Assembly: GCA_046095485.1 (NCBI GenBank)
Contig: JBJTJN010000027.1
Coordinates: forward strand, 5,199-69,198
Direction: 5' to 3'
Source of the DNA: SYFI01 sp046095485
Lineage (GTDB): Bacteria; Actinomycetota; Thermoleophilia; Miltoncostaeales; Miltoncostaeaceae
DNA length: 64,000 nt
In this document: positions 46,810-59,325 of the stretch, piece by piece
Layout of the letters: the number at the start of each line of letters is the position of its first letter
Position numbering within the stretch: position 1 is the first letter of the stretch
The notes under the pieces: model-generated
Seen by the model: only the letters and a program-made list of their open reading frames with translations
Told to the model about the DNA's origin: nothing
Database searches by the model: none
Program-made: the position numbers and the translations under genes

Positions 46810-47647
46810 TACCGAACGCGATATGGCCGCCATGCGGCGCGTGATCGCCATGACCGGCCTGGCGTTCCCGCGGGGGCTGCTGGGGCCCGAGGCCACCGAG
46901 CTCGCCGCGGCCATCGGCGCGGGCGCGCCCGACCGCGACGAGGTGGATGCCCTCATCAAGCAGGTGGCCACCGCGCAGTGGCCTGTGCTGCAGGGCCCCA
47001 TGGCGGCGGCCCTCTCGCGCGCCGAGCGGCCGGACGACCCGGCCGACGACCGCTCGCTGGCCGTGGCCGAGGACTTCGCAGCCGACGCCGACCCCTACAA
47101 CCCCCTGGCCCTCGCGCTGGCCGAGCGCGCGGGGCTCGACCTGGCCGCGGCCCGCGCCCGGGCGCTCGATCGCCTCGAGGTGCTGGCCGCCACGCAGGGC
47201 ACCGACCCCGAGCGCCCCGAGGCCCTGATCGCGCTGGCCACTACGGCAGGCCGCACCGTGGTGGACCTGCTCGACCTCGACCCCGAGGACTTCGGGCCGG
47301 AGATCGCCGACTACGCCGACGCCGGCACCTCGCCCGAGGTCGCCACCCCGCGCCTGGCCCGCGCCACCGGCGATGACGAGATACGTGCCTGGGCCCGTGA
47401 GTCGCTGCTCGCACTTGACGTGCCCGCGCCCCCCATGGCCCTGGCGTCGATCAAGCGCCTGGCCGAGGGGCCCGTGCCGGAGGACCCTGCCGAGGACCCC
47501 CTCTGGACCGCCACGGTGATCGTGCTGGCCGAGGACGCCATCGACATCGCCACCGCTGAGGTGGACGGGGACGGCGGGGGCGGCGACATGGATGGTGCCG
47601 AGGGCCTCGCGGACCTCGGCGACCTGCTGGGAGACGACGCGCCCTAG
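46805..47647 (+). CDS. Hypothetical protein, acidic, unknown function
   Basis: A 280-residue soluble, strongly acidic and Ala/Leu-rich protein, predicted largely helical, with no signal peptide or membrane segment. The C-terminal 35 residues are a low-complexity Asp/Gly-rich stretch (VDGDGGGGDMDGAEGLADLGDL). I do not recognise a family. Codon usage is like the neighbours and it is probably co-transcribed with the FAH-family gene. GTG start inside the tandem repeat, with GAGGA 8 bases upstream. Confidence 0.7.
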   Translation: MSTERDMAAMRRVIAMTGLAFPRGLLGPEATELAAAIGAGAPDRDEVDALIKQVATAQWPVLQGPMAAALSRAERPDDPADDRSLAVAEDFAADADPYNPLALALAERAGLDLAAARARALDRLEVLAATQGTDPERPEALIALATTAGRTVVDLLDLDPEDFGPEIADYADAGTSPEVATPRLARATGDDEIRAWARESLLALDVPAPPMALASIKRLAEGPVPEDPAEDPLWTATVIVLAEDAIDIATAEVDGDGGGGDMDGAEGLADLGDLLGDDAP

Positions 47648-47665
47648 CGGGAAGGGCGACGCGCT

Positions 47666-48586
47666 CTAGCGGGCGGCGGGCACCAAGCCGGCGCGCGAGA
47701 GGATCTCCGGCACCGACGACTCCCAGGCAATCGCCATCACATGCACGCCGGCAACGCCCGGGATCTCGCGCAGCGCCTGGATGACCTCCACGCAGATGTC
47801 CATGCCGGTCTCGCCCTCGTCATCGGCCTGCTGCATGCGGGCGATGAGCGCGTCGGGCACCGTGACGCCCCACACCTTGTCGCGCATGTGCTCGGCCATG
47901 CGCAGGTGCTTGAAGGGGCCCACGCCGATGAGCAGCTTGGGCAGGGCGGGAAGGTCGGCGGCCTCGAGGCGGCTCATGAAGGCCGCCACGCGCTCGGGCT
48001 CGTACACCAGCTGGGTCTGGAAGAAGTCGGCGCCCGCCTCCATCTTGGCGCGGATCTTCGAGATCTCCACGTCGGGGTCGTCGGCCGCCGGGTGGGCCGT
48101 GGCGCCGATCACCAGGTGCGGCGGCTCGCCGGCCAGCTCTTCCTCGGCCTCGTTCATGAACCGGCCGTTGCGCAGCGACGCCTGAAGGCGCAGCAGCGCC
48201 ATGGTGTCGATGTCGTTCACCACGGCGGCGTCGGGGTGGTTGCCGATGTGGATGGGGTCACCGCTCATGCAGAGGGTGTTGTGGATGCCCAGCGCGGAGG
48301 CGCCCAGGATGTCGCTGGTGAGCGCCATGCGGTTGCGGTCGCGCACGGTCATCTGCATCACCGGCTCGGCGCCGTTGTCGAGCGCGATGCGCCCCGATGC
48401 CAGCGGGCACATGCGCGACTGCGCCGTCTGGTTGTCGGTGATGTTCACCGCGTCGGTGACGGGGCCGAGCAGGCGGGCCTTCTCGGCGATCACCGAGGGA
48501 TCGGCGCTCTTGGGCGGGCCCATTTCGCTGGTGACGGCGAATCGGCCCTCGGCGAGGGCGCTCTCGAGGCGGGTGGGAGCGCTCAT
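47666..48586 (-). CDS. metF: Methylenetetrahydrofolate reductase family protein
   Basis: A 306-residue MetF-like TIM-barrel flavoprotein reducing 5,10-methylene-THF to 5-methyl-THF. The N-terminal TSEMGPPKSADP contains the conserved Glu, followed by VNITDNQTAQSRM, LCMSGDPIHIGN (flavin/folate loop) and DFFQTQLVYEPE. It is the short form without the NADPH-regulatory region; the electron donor is uncertain. ATG with a leaderless -10 at 48596-48601. Convergent with the unknown protein gene. Confidence 0.87.
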   Translation of the reverse strand: MSAPTRLESALAEGRFAVTSEMGPPKSADPSVIAEKARLLGPVTDAVNITDNQTAQSRMCPLASGRIALDNGAEPVMQMTVRDRNRMALTSDILGASALGIHNTLCMSGDPIHIGNHPDAAVVNDIDTMALLRLQASLRNGRFMNEAEEELAGEPPHLVIGATAHPAADDPDVEISKIRAKMEAGADFFQTQLVYEPERVAAFMSRLEAADLPALPKLLIGVGPFKHLRMAEHMRDKVWGVTVPDALIARMQQADDEGETGMDICVEVIQALREIPGVAGVHVMAIAWESSVPEILSRAGLVPAAR

Positions 48587-48595
48587 AGGGCGGGC

Positions 48596-48601
48596 ACGCT
48601 A
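48596..48601 (-). promoter_or_regulatory. -10 box TAGCGT, leaderless spacing
   Basis: TAGCGT on the minus strand ends 9 bases before the ATG of the metF-type gene at 48586. Confidence 0.45.
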
Positions 48602-48740
48602 TCACCGGTACGGCTCTTTTCGATCATGTGCAGGAGGTTCCGCAACGCACTCGCAAGGATTGCGTAAATTTCGGTCAGCATCCCGCGGCGACCCGCCTAA
48701 CGTGCGCCGCGGCTCATCCCCAACACATGGAGGCCTCCTC

Positions 48741-49394
48741 ATGAAGGTGTATCCCTTTGCCATCGCGTCGGTGGCGGTGCTCGGCGCCGCCGGACTGCTC
48801 GTCGGTTCAGGCGTGGCTGCCAACGAGAACAGCACCACCGCCAGCCAGCAGCTGCTGATCAACCAGCGCATCTCGCAGGCTGCCGTGAAGCGCTCGAACT
48901 CATCGCTGAACTACCTGGCGCCCATCCGCACCACCACCACCGATGCCGCCAACACCGGCGCCAACGGCGTGACCCCGCTCAGCAAGGTGGCGGGCGCCGG
49001 CCAGGGGTGGACCACCGCGCAGATCGCCAACCAGGCGGTGACGCCCGCCAAGCTGTCCAACCCGTCGTACTTCGCGAAGATTTCGCAGGCGGGTGCCGTG
49101 GAGTCCTCAACCACCGGCACCACGGTGACGGCCGCGAAGACCGGCACATCCACTTACACGGTCACCTTCCCCAGCAACGTCAGCGCGTGCGCGCCGGTAG
49201 CCACTGTGCAGACGTTCACGCCTGGCTCGGGTTTGAACTACGGTGCCTACGCCACGATCGGCCCGGGCACGCAGAACACGCAGTGGGTCGTCACGACCTA
49301 CACCGGGCAGTCCGGCACGGGCACTGACGCCGCCGGCAACGCCGCCAGCGGCAACCAGGCTGCCGCCTCGTTCAACCTCGTGGTGCAGTGCTAG
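48741..49394 (+). CDS. Secreted protein of unknown function
   Basis: A 217-residue protein with a Sec signal peptide (KVYPFAIASVAVLGAAGLLVGSGVAA, cleavage likely after residue 26). The mature part is rich in Thr, Ser, Ala, Asn and Gln, with a beta-strand-like repeat of TxTVTFPSNVS type and Cys only at the C-terminal part (SACAP and the final VVQC), which may be disulfide-linked. The ATG at 48741 has GGAGGCC upstream. A possible -10 TAACGT lies at 48698-48703. Probably a cell-surface or exported protein. No family recognised. Confidence 0.75.
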   Translation: MKVYPFAIASVAVLGAAGLLVGSGVAANENSTTASQQLLINQRISQAAVKRSNSSLNYLAPIRTTTTDAANTGANGVTPLSKVAGAGQGWTTAQIANQAVTPAKLSNPSYFAKISQAGAVESSTTGTTVTAAKTGTSTYTVTFPSNVSACAPVATVQTFTPGSGLNYGAYATIGPGTQNTQWVVTTYTGQSGTGTDAAGNAASGNQAAASFNLVVQC

Positions 49395-49414
49395 TCGCCT
49401 GACGCGCGACTGAT

Positions 49415-49432
49415 CGCCGCCCGGGGGCGGCG
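49415..49432. terminator. Hairpin between the secreted-protein gene and phoU
   Basis: Stem CGCCGCCC / GGGCGGCG, with the innermost pairs opening into the loop, between convergent genes. Confidence 0.5.
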
Positions 49433-49438
49433 GCCCGG

Positions 49439-50095
49439 CTAGATCGGGTCGCCGCCCTCGGCGACGAACCTCACGCGGCCGGCGATCTCGGCCGCGTTGT
49501 TGGACACCCGCTCAAGGTGGCGGGCGAGCAGCACGGCGCTGGCGAGCCACGGGGCGCTGTCCTGGTCGGCGGCGTGGTGCGATGCCGCCTGCATCACGCC
49601 CTCGAGCAGGTCCTGCACGCTGCGGGCGTCGGACCGGGCCACGATAGCCAGGCCGGTGTCCTCGCGGGCGAAGGCCTGCACGGCCTGCGAGAGGGCGCTG
49701 ATGGCGCGCGGCTCCATGCGCTTGAGCAGGGCGTCCACCTCGGGGATGGGACGCGAGGGCTCCATGGCCTCCACCCGGTGGGCGATTGCCACGGCCAGGT
49801 CGCCCACGCGCTCGAGGGCCACGGTGATGATGAGTCCGGTGTGGATGAGGCGCAGGTCGTGGGCCTTGGGCGCCTGCAGCAGCACCAGGTCGAAGGCCAG
49901 ACGTTCCAGGTCCTTGCAGCGGGTGTCCACCTCGTCGTCGCCGGCGATCACCGCGGCGGCCTCGGCGTGGTCCTGGTTTTCCCAGGCGTCCACGGCGCGC
50001 TCCACCTGCCCGACGATCACGCTCGCCACCTCGATCAGCCCGTTGCGCAGCGAGTCAATGCCGCCGCCGATGCCGCTTGCCGACTCCGTTGCCAT
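49439..50095 (-). CDS. phoU: PhoU-like phosphate signalling protein
   Basis: A 218-residue all-helical protein made of two PhoU repeats. Each has the metal-binding E-x-x-x-D/N motif (ALERVGDLAVAIAHRVE at residue about 93 and HLERVSNNAAEIAGRV at about 192). PhoU proteins connect phosphate transporters with the PhoR kinase. No pst genes are adjacent; a PhoR-like kinase is encoded at 62237. ATG with TAGACT 6 bases upstream. Confidence 0.88.
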   Translation of the reverse strand: MATESASGIGGGIDSLRNGLIEVASVIVGQVERAVDAWENQDHAEAAAVIAGDDEVDTRCKDLERLAFDLVLLQAPKAHDLRLIHTGLIITVALERVGDLAVAIAHRVEAMEPSRPIPEVDALLKRMEPRAISALSQAVQAFAREDTGLAIVARSDARSVQDLLEGVMQAASHHAADQDSAPWLASAVLLARHLERVSNNAAEIAGRVRFVAEGGDPI

Positions 50096-50101
50096 GTACT
50101 C

Positions 50102-50107
50102 AGTCTA
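50102..50107 (-). promoter_or_regulatory. -10 box TAGACT, leaderless spacing
   Basis: TAGACT on the minus strand ends 6 bases before the phoU ATG. Confidence 0.45.
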
Positions 50108-50200
50108 TGACATGGGTTGCGCGGTCCCTGCCTGTCACGGCATGGGTAACATCGCCGAGACACGCAGTCTTCCCATCATTTTCCCGAGGAGCACCGCCAG

Positions 50201-50857
50201 ATGCATGCAGTTCGCTACGGGGCGATCGTCGATCGCGTCGTCCCCCGCGGCCAGAGCCGGGCAAGCACGCTCGTCCGCGACATCCTGCTGGTACTCGCCG
50301 GCACCGCCGTGGTGTCGCTGCTGGCGCAGGTATCCATTCCCTGGTACCCGGTGCCGTTCACCGGGCAGACCCTCGCCGTGCTGCTGGTGGGCGGCATGCT
50401 GGGCGCGTGGCGTGGCGCGCTGTCGCTGGCCCTGTACTTCGCCATCGGCGCGCTCGGTGCCCCGATCTTCAGCGACCAGTCGGGTGGCTGGGACATCATC
50501 ATGGGCGCGACCGGCGGCTACATCATCGGGTTCATACTGGCCGCCGCCGTGGTGGGGTGGCTGTGCGAGCGCGGTGCCGACCGCAGGGTGGTGCCGATGA
50601 TCGGCGTGCTGCTGCTGGGCAACGTGCTCATCTACGCCATCGGCGTGCCGTGGCTGGCCAACTGGTCGCCCGCCGGTGACGGCGTGGCTCTCGGCTGGCC
50701 CCAGGCCTACGAGCTGGGCGTGCAGCCGTTCATCCTGGGCGACCTGCTGAAGCTGGCCATCGTCGCGGCGATCCTGCCCGCGGGCTGGGCCCTGCTGCAG
50801 CGCACGGGCTTCGGCAAGAACCGCGAGGACGACGGCCCGCCCGCCGGAATCGTCTAG
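50201..50857 (+). CDS. bioY: Biotin ECF transporter substrate-binding protein BioY
   Basis: A 218-residue membrane protein, S-component of the biotin importer. About six helices; characteristic segments are VPFTGQTLAVLLVGGMLG, LYFAIGALGAPIF and GATGGYIIGFILAAAVVGWL, with FILGDLLKLAIVAAILP near the end. It needs a T-component and ATPases for full activity or may act alone at low affinity. An EcfT gene is at 5906, no ATPase is in the window. ATG with CGAGGAGC upstream. Confidence 0.93.
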   Translation: MHAVRYGAIVDRVVPRGQSRASTLVRDILLVLAGTAVVSLLAQVSIPWYPVPFTGQTLAVLLVGGMLGAWRGALSLALYFAIGALGAPIFSDQSGGWDIIMGATGGYIIGFILAAAVVGWLCERGADRRVVPMIGVLLLGNVLIYAIGVPWLANWSPAGDGVALGWPQAYELGVQPFILGDLLKLAIVAAILPAGWALLQRTGFGKNREDDGPPAGIV

Positions 50858-50893
50858 GCGTCAAACCGCCCCCGCAAGGGGCACGCGTTACCG

Positions 50894-50918
50894 GAAAGGG
50901 CCCGCTGAGCGGGCCCTT
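50894..50918 (+). terminator. Terminator after bioY
   Basis: A perfect 11-bp stem AAAGGGCCCGC / GCGGGCCCTTT with loop TGA. The descending arm ends in TTT, the most classical intrinsic terminator in the window. Confidence 0.75.
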
Positions 50919-51035
50919 TCGCGTTGGCGCGCCGCCAACCCCGTTTTCAGGAACTTAACCGGCCCGCGCGCATCTTGACACCCTCGTTTATGTGCCTGAC
51001 ACCGGGGTTCGGGGACACTTCGTGCCTTACTACGT

Positions 51036-51041
51036 TATAAC
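51036..51041 (+). promoter_or_regulatory. -10 box of the dnaK operon
   Basis: TATAAC lies within GTTATAACG. A GGACAC at 51013-51018 is spaced 17 bases upstream as a weak -35. Two further GACAC motifs (about 50977 and 50998, the first in a perfect TTGACA) lie upstream. Transcription would start near 51048, right at the HAIR-like site. Confidence 0.45.
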
Positions 51042-51049
51042 GCAGATGA

Positions 51050-51070
51050 CTTGATATGGGGTGACTCATG
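51050..51070 (+). promoter_or_regulatory. HAIR-like HspR operator
   Basis: CTTGATA-N7-ACTCATG matches the HspR inverted repeat CTTGAGT-N7-ACTCAAG at 11 of 14 positions with the exact spacing. It overlaps the predicted start of the dnaK transcript, and hspR is the fourth gene of the same operon. Confidence 0.6.
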
Positions 51071-51097
51071 TTGTTGGATACCCCTCGTGATCAGACC

Positions 51098-51117
51098 GGC
51101 CCGGAACGAACCGGGCC
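51098..51117 (+). promoter_or_regulatory. Hairpin in the dnaK 5' leader
   Basis: Stem GGCCCGG / CCGGGCC with loop AACGAA in the leader of about 105 bases, 35 bases before the start codon. Its role is unknown; it could affect mRNA stability or temperature response. Confidence 0.35.
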
Positions 51118-51152
51118 ATTTCCACGTAACGCATCAGGAGGCAATTACTTTC

Positions 51153-53048
<1,896 letters not shown>

Positions 53049-53058
53049 GGGAATCCCG

Positions 53059-53625
53059 TTGACCGACCCTACGAACACCGACGTCGCTCCGGAGGAGCCC
53101 GTGGTGCCCGCCGATGAGGCGGGTGCCCCGGGCCCCGAGGGCGTGGACCAGACCAACGACGACCTGGCGCGGGTGGGCGCCGAGCGGGACGACTACCTCG
53201 ACCAGCTTCAGCGCACCCGTGCCGACTTCGACAACTACCGCAAGCGCGTCGAGCGCGAGCGCCCCATGCTGGCGGAAGCCGGCGTGCGGGACCTCGTGGG
53301 CGAACTGCTGCCCGTGCTCGACAACCTCGAGCGGGCGCTCGAGGCCCTGGTGGCCGCGGGCGACGATGGTGCCCAGGGCATCGTCGCGGGCGTGGACATG
53401 GTGCGCCAGCAGCTGGGCGCGCTGCTCGTGGGCCGCGGGGTGCAGGAGATCCCCGCCCACGGCGAGGCATTCGATCCCAACGTGCACGAGGCCGTGCAGA
53501 GCGTGCCCTCGCCCGACCACCCCGAGGGGACGGTCGTGGCGGTGGTGGAGCGCGGCTACCGGATGTCCGACGCGGTCATCCGGCCGGCGCGCGTGGTGGT
53601 TTCCCAGGGAGGGGGCCCCCGCTGA
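53059..53625 (+). CDS. grpE: Nucleotide exchange factor GrpE
   Basis: A 188-residue DnaK cofactor. A disordered acidic N-terminus precedes a long coiled-coil helix (RDDYLDQLQRTRADFDNYRKRVERE) and the beta-wing domain ending in GYRMSDAVIRPARVVVSQG. TTG start 10 bases after dnaK. Its stop overlaps the inferred CTG start of dnaJ. Confidence 0.95.
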   Translation: MTDPTNTDVAPEEPVVPADEAGAPGPEGVDQTNDDLARVGAERDDYLDQLQRTRADFDNYRKRVERERPMLAEAGVRDLVGELLPVLDNLERALEALVAAGDDGAQGIVAGVDMVRQQLGALLVGRGVQEIPAHGEAFDPNVHEAVQSVPSPDHPEGTVVAVVERGYRMSDAVIRPARVVVSQGGGPR

Positions 53626-54728
53626 ACGACACGGACCTCTATGCGGTGCTCGGCGTGCCCGAGGACGCGGACGACGAGGCCATCAAGAAGGCCTACCGTG
53701 CCCTTGCGCGCAAGTACCACCCCGACGCCAACCCGGATGACGCATCCGCGGAGGAGCGCTTCAAGGAGGTCTCGCACGCGCACGATGTGCTGTCCGACGC
53801 CGAGAAGCGCCGCGAGTACGACGCCGAGCGCCAGTTCGCCCGCATGGGTGGGGGCTACGGCGGTTATCGCGGCGGCGACGGCGACGGCGGCGGCGCGGGT
53901 GGCTTCGGCGACATCTTCGGGTCGATGTTCGGCGGTGGTGGCGGCGGTGGACGCCGCGGCGGCCGCGGCCAGTCGGGCGGCGCCCGGCGCGGCCAGGACC
54001 TCGAGGTGGAGGTGACGCTGTCGTTCGACCAGGCGATGGCCGGCGCGGAGGTGCCGGTGACCCTCGAGAAGACCGAGGCCTGCGCCACGTGCTCGGGGTC
54101 CGGTGCCAAGCCGGGCACGAGCCCGCGCCTGTGCACGGCCTGTGACGGCCGCGGCCAGGTGGGGCGCGACATCGGCGGCTTCTCGATACCCGAGCCCTGC
54201 CCGGAGTGCGGCGGAGCCGGGACGATCATCGAGGACCCGTGCTCCGACTGCCACGGCTCGGGCGTGCGGTCGGCTGAGCGGCGCATTCGCGTGCGCATCC
54301 CGGCCGGCGCGAAGGACGGCACCCGCATCAAGCTCAAGGGCAGGGGCGGCGCCGGCATGCGCGGCGGCCCGGCGGGCGACCTGCACGTGATCACGCGCGT
54401 CATGCCGAGTCCGGTGTACACCCGCAAGGGCGACGACCTGGTGATCGAGGTGCCCGTCACCTTCAGCGAGGCCGCGCTCGGCGCGAAGATCGAGGTGCCC
54501 ACGCTCGACGGCCGGGTGAAGATCACCGTGCCGCCGGGCAGCCAGGACGGCCGCACCCTGCGCGTGCCGGGCAAGGGCGCCCCCAAGCTCAACGGATCGG
54601 GCAACGGGTCGCTGCTGGCCAAGCTCAGGCTCACCGTGCCGTCATCGCTCAGCGACGAGCAGAAGGAGGCCCTCGAGGCCTTCGCGGCGCTGGGTGGCGC
54701 CGACCCGAGGGAGAAGCTCTTCCGATGA
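53622..54728 (+). CDS. dnaJ: Chaperone DnaJ with apparent CTG start
   Basis: A 368-residue full-length type I J-protein. J domain with HPD in KYHPDANP, a Gly-rich linker (GGGYGGYRGGDGDGGG), four CxxCxGxG zinc repeats (CATCSGSG, CTACDGRG, CPECGGAG, CSDCHGSG), then the client-binding C-terminal domains. The first ATG/GTG/TTG in frame (GTG 53646) would remove the start of J-domain helix I (TDLYAVLGV). CTG 53622 overlaps the grpE stop as CTGA, follows GGGAGGGGG and gives NDTDLYAVLGVPED, the family N-terminus. Confidence 0.93.
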   Translation: MNDTDLYAVLGVPEDADDEAIKKAYRALARKYHPDANPDDASAEERFKEVSHAHDVLSDAEKRREYDAERQFARMGGGYGGYRGGDGDGGGAGGFGDIFGSMFGGGGGGGRRGGRGQSGGARRGQDLEVEVTLSFDQAMAGAEVPVTLEKTEACATCSGSGAKPGTSPRLCTACDGRGQVGRDIGGFSIPEPCPECGGAGTIIEDPCSDCHGSGVRSAERRIRVRIPAGAKDGTRIKLKGRGGAGMRGGPAGDLHVITRVMPSPVYTRKGDDLVIEVPVTFSEAALGAKIEVPTLDGRVKITVPPGSQDGRTLRVPGKGAPKLNGSGNGSLLAKLRLTVPSSLSDEQKEALEAFAALGGADPREKLFR

Positions 54729-55197
54729 GCCCCGAGCGCGACGAGACGCGGCCGGTGTTCATGATCGGCGTTGCCGCCGAGATGGCCGGCATGCACCCGC
54801 AGACCCTGCGCATGTACGAGCGCCGGGGCCTGGTGCAGCCCGGCCGCACCAAGGGCCGCACCCGCCTGTATTCCGAGGCCGACCTCGCCCGCCTGCGCCG
54901 CATCCAGGCGCTGGGCGAGACCGGCCTCAACCTGGCCGGCATCGAGCGCGTGCTCGACCTCGAGCAGCAGCTCGACCAGGCCATGCGCCGCGTGCGCGAC
55001 CTCGAGCGCGAGATGCAGGCCCGCATGGCCGAGCACGAGCGCGCCATCGACGCCTCGCGGCGATCGATGTCCACCGAGATCGTCCACCTGCGCCGCGCGT
55101 CGGGTCCGCCCGCCGTGCCCATCAAGCAAGTCATTCCCGCGGGGCTCCGACCGGTGCCCCGCGCAACGGATTCACGAGACCCGAGGAGGTCCAAGTA

Positions 55198-55198
<1 letters not shown>
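54725..55198 (+). CDS. hspR: HspR, MerR-family heat-shock repressor
   Basis: A 157-residue repressor. The winged helix MerR domain contains IGVAAEMAGMHPQTLRMYERRGLV and RLYSEADLARLRRIQ, followed by a coiled-coil dimerisation segment (LEQQLDQAMRRVRDLEREM) and a Pro/Arg-rich tail. In actinobacteria HspR binds HAIR sites with DnaK as corepressor. ATG overlaps dnaJ by four bases and the stop TAA overlaps the clpB ATG. Confidence 0.95.
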
Positions 55199-57789
<2,591 letters not shown>

Positions 57790-57792
57790 CCC

Positions 57793-57818
57793 GGGCCGGG
57801 GGGTGACAGTCACCGGCC
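57793..57818. terminator. First hairpin downstream of clpB
   Basis: GGGCCG / CGGCCC outer stem with an inner GTGAC A GTCAC pairing, directly after the clpB stop. Confidence 0.45.
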
Positions 57819-57834
57819 CGATGCGCGCATGTGG

Positions 57835-57863
57835 GGGGCGGTCCCGGTCACCGGGGCCGCCCC
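57835..57863. terminator. Second, strong hairpin downstream of clpB
   Basis: A 13-bp stem (57835-57847 with 57851-57863, one G-U pair) with loop TCA, between convergent clpB and the SRPBCC gene. Confidence 0.65.
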
Positions 57864-57871
57864 TCCGTGGT

Positions 57872-58321
57872 TCAGGCGGCGGGTGCCCCCGCGCCGAGCC
57901 AGCGTGCGAGGCCGGCCACGGCCTCGTTTCCCATGTGGTTGAACGTGCCCTTGAGGAACGGCTCGGCCAGCTTGAGCGCGCCCTTCATGCCGAGGGCCGC
58001 CGTGTAGGTGATCTCGCAGCCGCCGCCCGGGGCATCGCGGAAGGTGATCTCGTCGCGGGCGAAGGCCTTCTCGCCCGTGCCCTCGATGACCATGCGCGTG
58101 CAGGGGTCCCACTCGGTGATCTCGTAGTTCATCGGGGTGCGCTTGCCGCGGAACTCGGCGACGATGGGGAACACCGTGCCGAGGCCCGGCTCGCCGGGGG
58201 TCTCCTGGCGCGACTCCACGAGGCCGGGGTCCCACTCCGAGGCCCGCCCGAACTGGGCCACCTGCGCGAAGGCCGCGTCGCGGGCCATGGGGACGGTGAT
58301 GGTGCGGGATACGTGGATCAT
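57872..58321 (-). CDS. SRPBCC (START-like) family protein
   Basis: A 149-residue protein with the helix-grip arrangement of the polyketide cyclase/dehydrase superfamily. The start IHVSRTITVPMARDAAFAQVAQFGRASEWDPGL is typical, followed by alternating strands and a long C-terminal helix (FNHMGNEAVAGLARWLGAG). The family binds small hydrophobic ligands; ligand unknown. The ATG at 58321 overlaps the stop of the upstream membrane-protein gene (ATGA), and the longer open frame is a shadow of that gene. Confidence 0.85.
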   Translation of the reverse strand: MIHVSRTITVPMARDAAFAQVAQFGRASEWDPGLVESRQETPGEPGLGTVFPIVAEFRGKRTPMNYEITEWDPCTRMVIEGTGEKAFARDEITFRDAPGGGCEITYTAALGMKGALKLAEPFLKGTFNHMGNEAVAGLARWLGAGAPAA

Positions 58322-58767
58322 GGGTTCCTCGGGCGCACGGCGCCGATCGATGCCACCAGCGCCACGATGGCGGCGGCCTGGGCGATGAAGAGCCCGATGT
58401 CGCGGGCCAGGAATTCCGCGGGGCCCGGTGGTCGCACCAGGCGCCACGCCACCAGGGCCGTGGCGGCGATGGTGAGCACGAGGCAGGTCCACGCGAGCGC
58501 CCTCACGATGTCGGCGTCGATGGGGAGGAACCCGCGAAGGTCGAGCCACATGAGTGCCGACGAGATGAGGGCGATCACCGCCATGGCGAACGCAATGCGC
58601 GCCAGCATCGTGGCGTCCCAGCCCGACGTGGCCTCGGGCGTGAACGGCGGGGAGACATCGGCCGTGTACCACGGCAGGAACACGCTGATGGCGAGGATGA
58701 GCGACGCGATGGCGACGATGGCGGGAACCGTCCCGCGGGTTGCGCGCGCCTGGGCTCCGGTTGCCAT
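58318..58767 (-). CDS. Small four-helix membrane protein, unknown function
   Basis: A 149-residue protein with four hydrophobic helices (about residues 13-35, 55-78, 88-108, 120-143). The FLPWY motif at the end of helix 1, a polar loop rich in Ser/Pro/Thr, then SGWD before helix 2 and a WLDLRGFLP segment between helices 2 and 3 resemble the three plus-strand proteins at 60106-61312. Translationally coupled to the SRPBCC gene. A leaderless -10 lies 6 bases before the ATG. Confidence 0.7.
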   Translation of the reverse strand: MATGAQARATRGTVPAIVAIASLILAISVFLPWYTADVSPPFTPEATSGWDATMLARIAFAMAVIALISSALMWLDLRGFLPIDADIVRALAWTCLVLTIAATALVAWRLVRPPGPAEFLARDIGLFIAQAAAIVALVASIGAVRPRNP

Positions 58768-58773
58768 GGGGTC

Positions 58774-58779
58774 ATCCTA
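58774..58779 (-). promoter_or_regulatory. -10 box TAGGAT, leaderless spacing
   Basis: TAGGAT on the minus strand ends 6 bases before the ATG at 58767. Confidence 0.45.
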
Positions 58780-58829
58780 TCCGCACGCTGGTACGCTCAG
58801 CGCGACCGGCAAGGACCCTAGGAGGACGG

Positions 58830-59114
58830 GTGCCGACCTACATCCTGCTCAGCACGCTCAGCCCACACGGCGCGGGCACCATCAAGGCCAACCCGCAGCG
58901 CGTGAAGGAAGTGAACCAGGAGATCGAGCAGATGGGCGCCAAGGTCGTCCAGCAGTGGGCCGTGCTCGGTCCGTACGACTTCGTGAACATCGTCGAGGCG
59001 CCCGACGAGAAGGTGATCGCCCGCGTCTCGGTGGAGCTCGCGGCGCGTGGCACCGCGCACTTCCAGACGTTGACCGCCATCCCGGTCGACGAGTTCCTCT
59101 CGCTCCTCAAGTAG
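58830..59114 (+). CDS. GYD-domain protein
   Basis: A 94-residue protein of the GYD family, a ferredoxin-like fold of unknown biochemical role. It shows TYILLSTLSPHGAGTIKANPQRVKEVN and the name-giving LGPYDFVNIVEAPDE in the middle. GTG start directly after TAGGAGGACG. It leads a short plus-strand run with the next two genes. Confidence 0.85.
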   Translation: MPTYILLSTLSPHGAGTIKANPQRVKEVNQEIEQMGAKVVQQWAVLGPYDFVNIVEAPDEKVIARVSVELAARGTAHFQTLTAIPVDEFLSLLK

Positions 59115-59118
59115 CGCA

Positions 59119-59322
59119 GTGGCCGCTCGACGGCGCGGCCTGATCATCGGCGTGGGGCTCGTGGGCCTCGCGGCGTCCCCGCTCGCCGCGCCGCTGCTCC
59201 AGGCGGTGCCGGTGCGCATCGAGCGCGCGCGCCGCCGATCGCCCGATCCCGTCGAGCCCTTCCTCGAGGCGCCCTGCTACGCGCGTCCCGAGCCCGGCGC
59301 GGGCGAACGCCGGGAGCCCTAG
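59119..59322 (+). CDS. Small membrane-anchored protein, unknown function
   Basis: A 67-residue protein with one hydrophobic segment (GLIIGVGLVGLAASPLAAPLL, residues about 7-27) after a basic start, then a Pro/Arg/Glu-rich tail. No family recognised. It is packed with 4 bases before it and 3 after it, GTG start, in the same direction as its neighbours, which supports a real gene. The composition alone is not decisive. Confidence 0.45.
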   Translation: MAARRRGLIIGVGLVGLAASPLAAPLLQAVPVRIERARRRSPDPVEPFLEAPCYARPEPGAGERREP

Positions 59323-59325
59323 GCC

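Noticed and set aside
50971..51003. TTGACA at 50975 as the -35 of the dnaK promoter
   Set aside because: No acceptable -10 lies 16-18 bases downstream; TATAAC at 51036 is too far for it.
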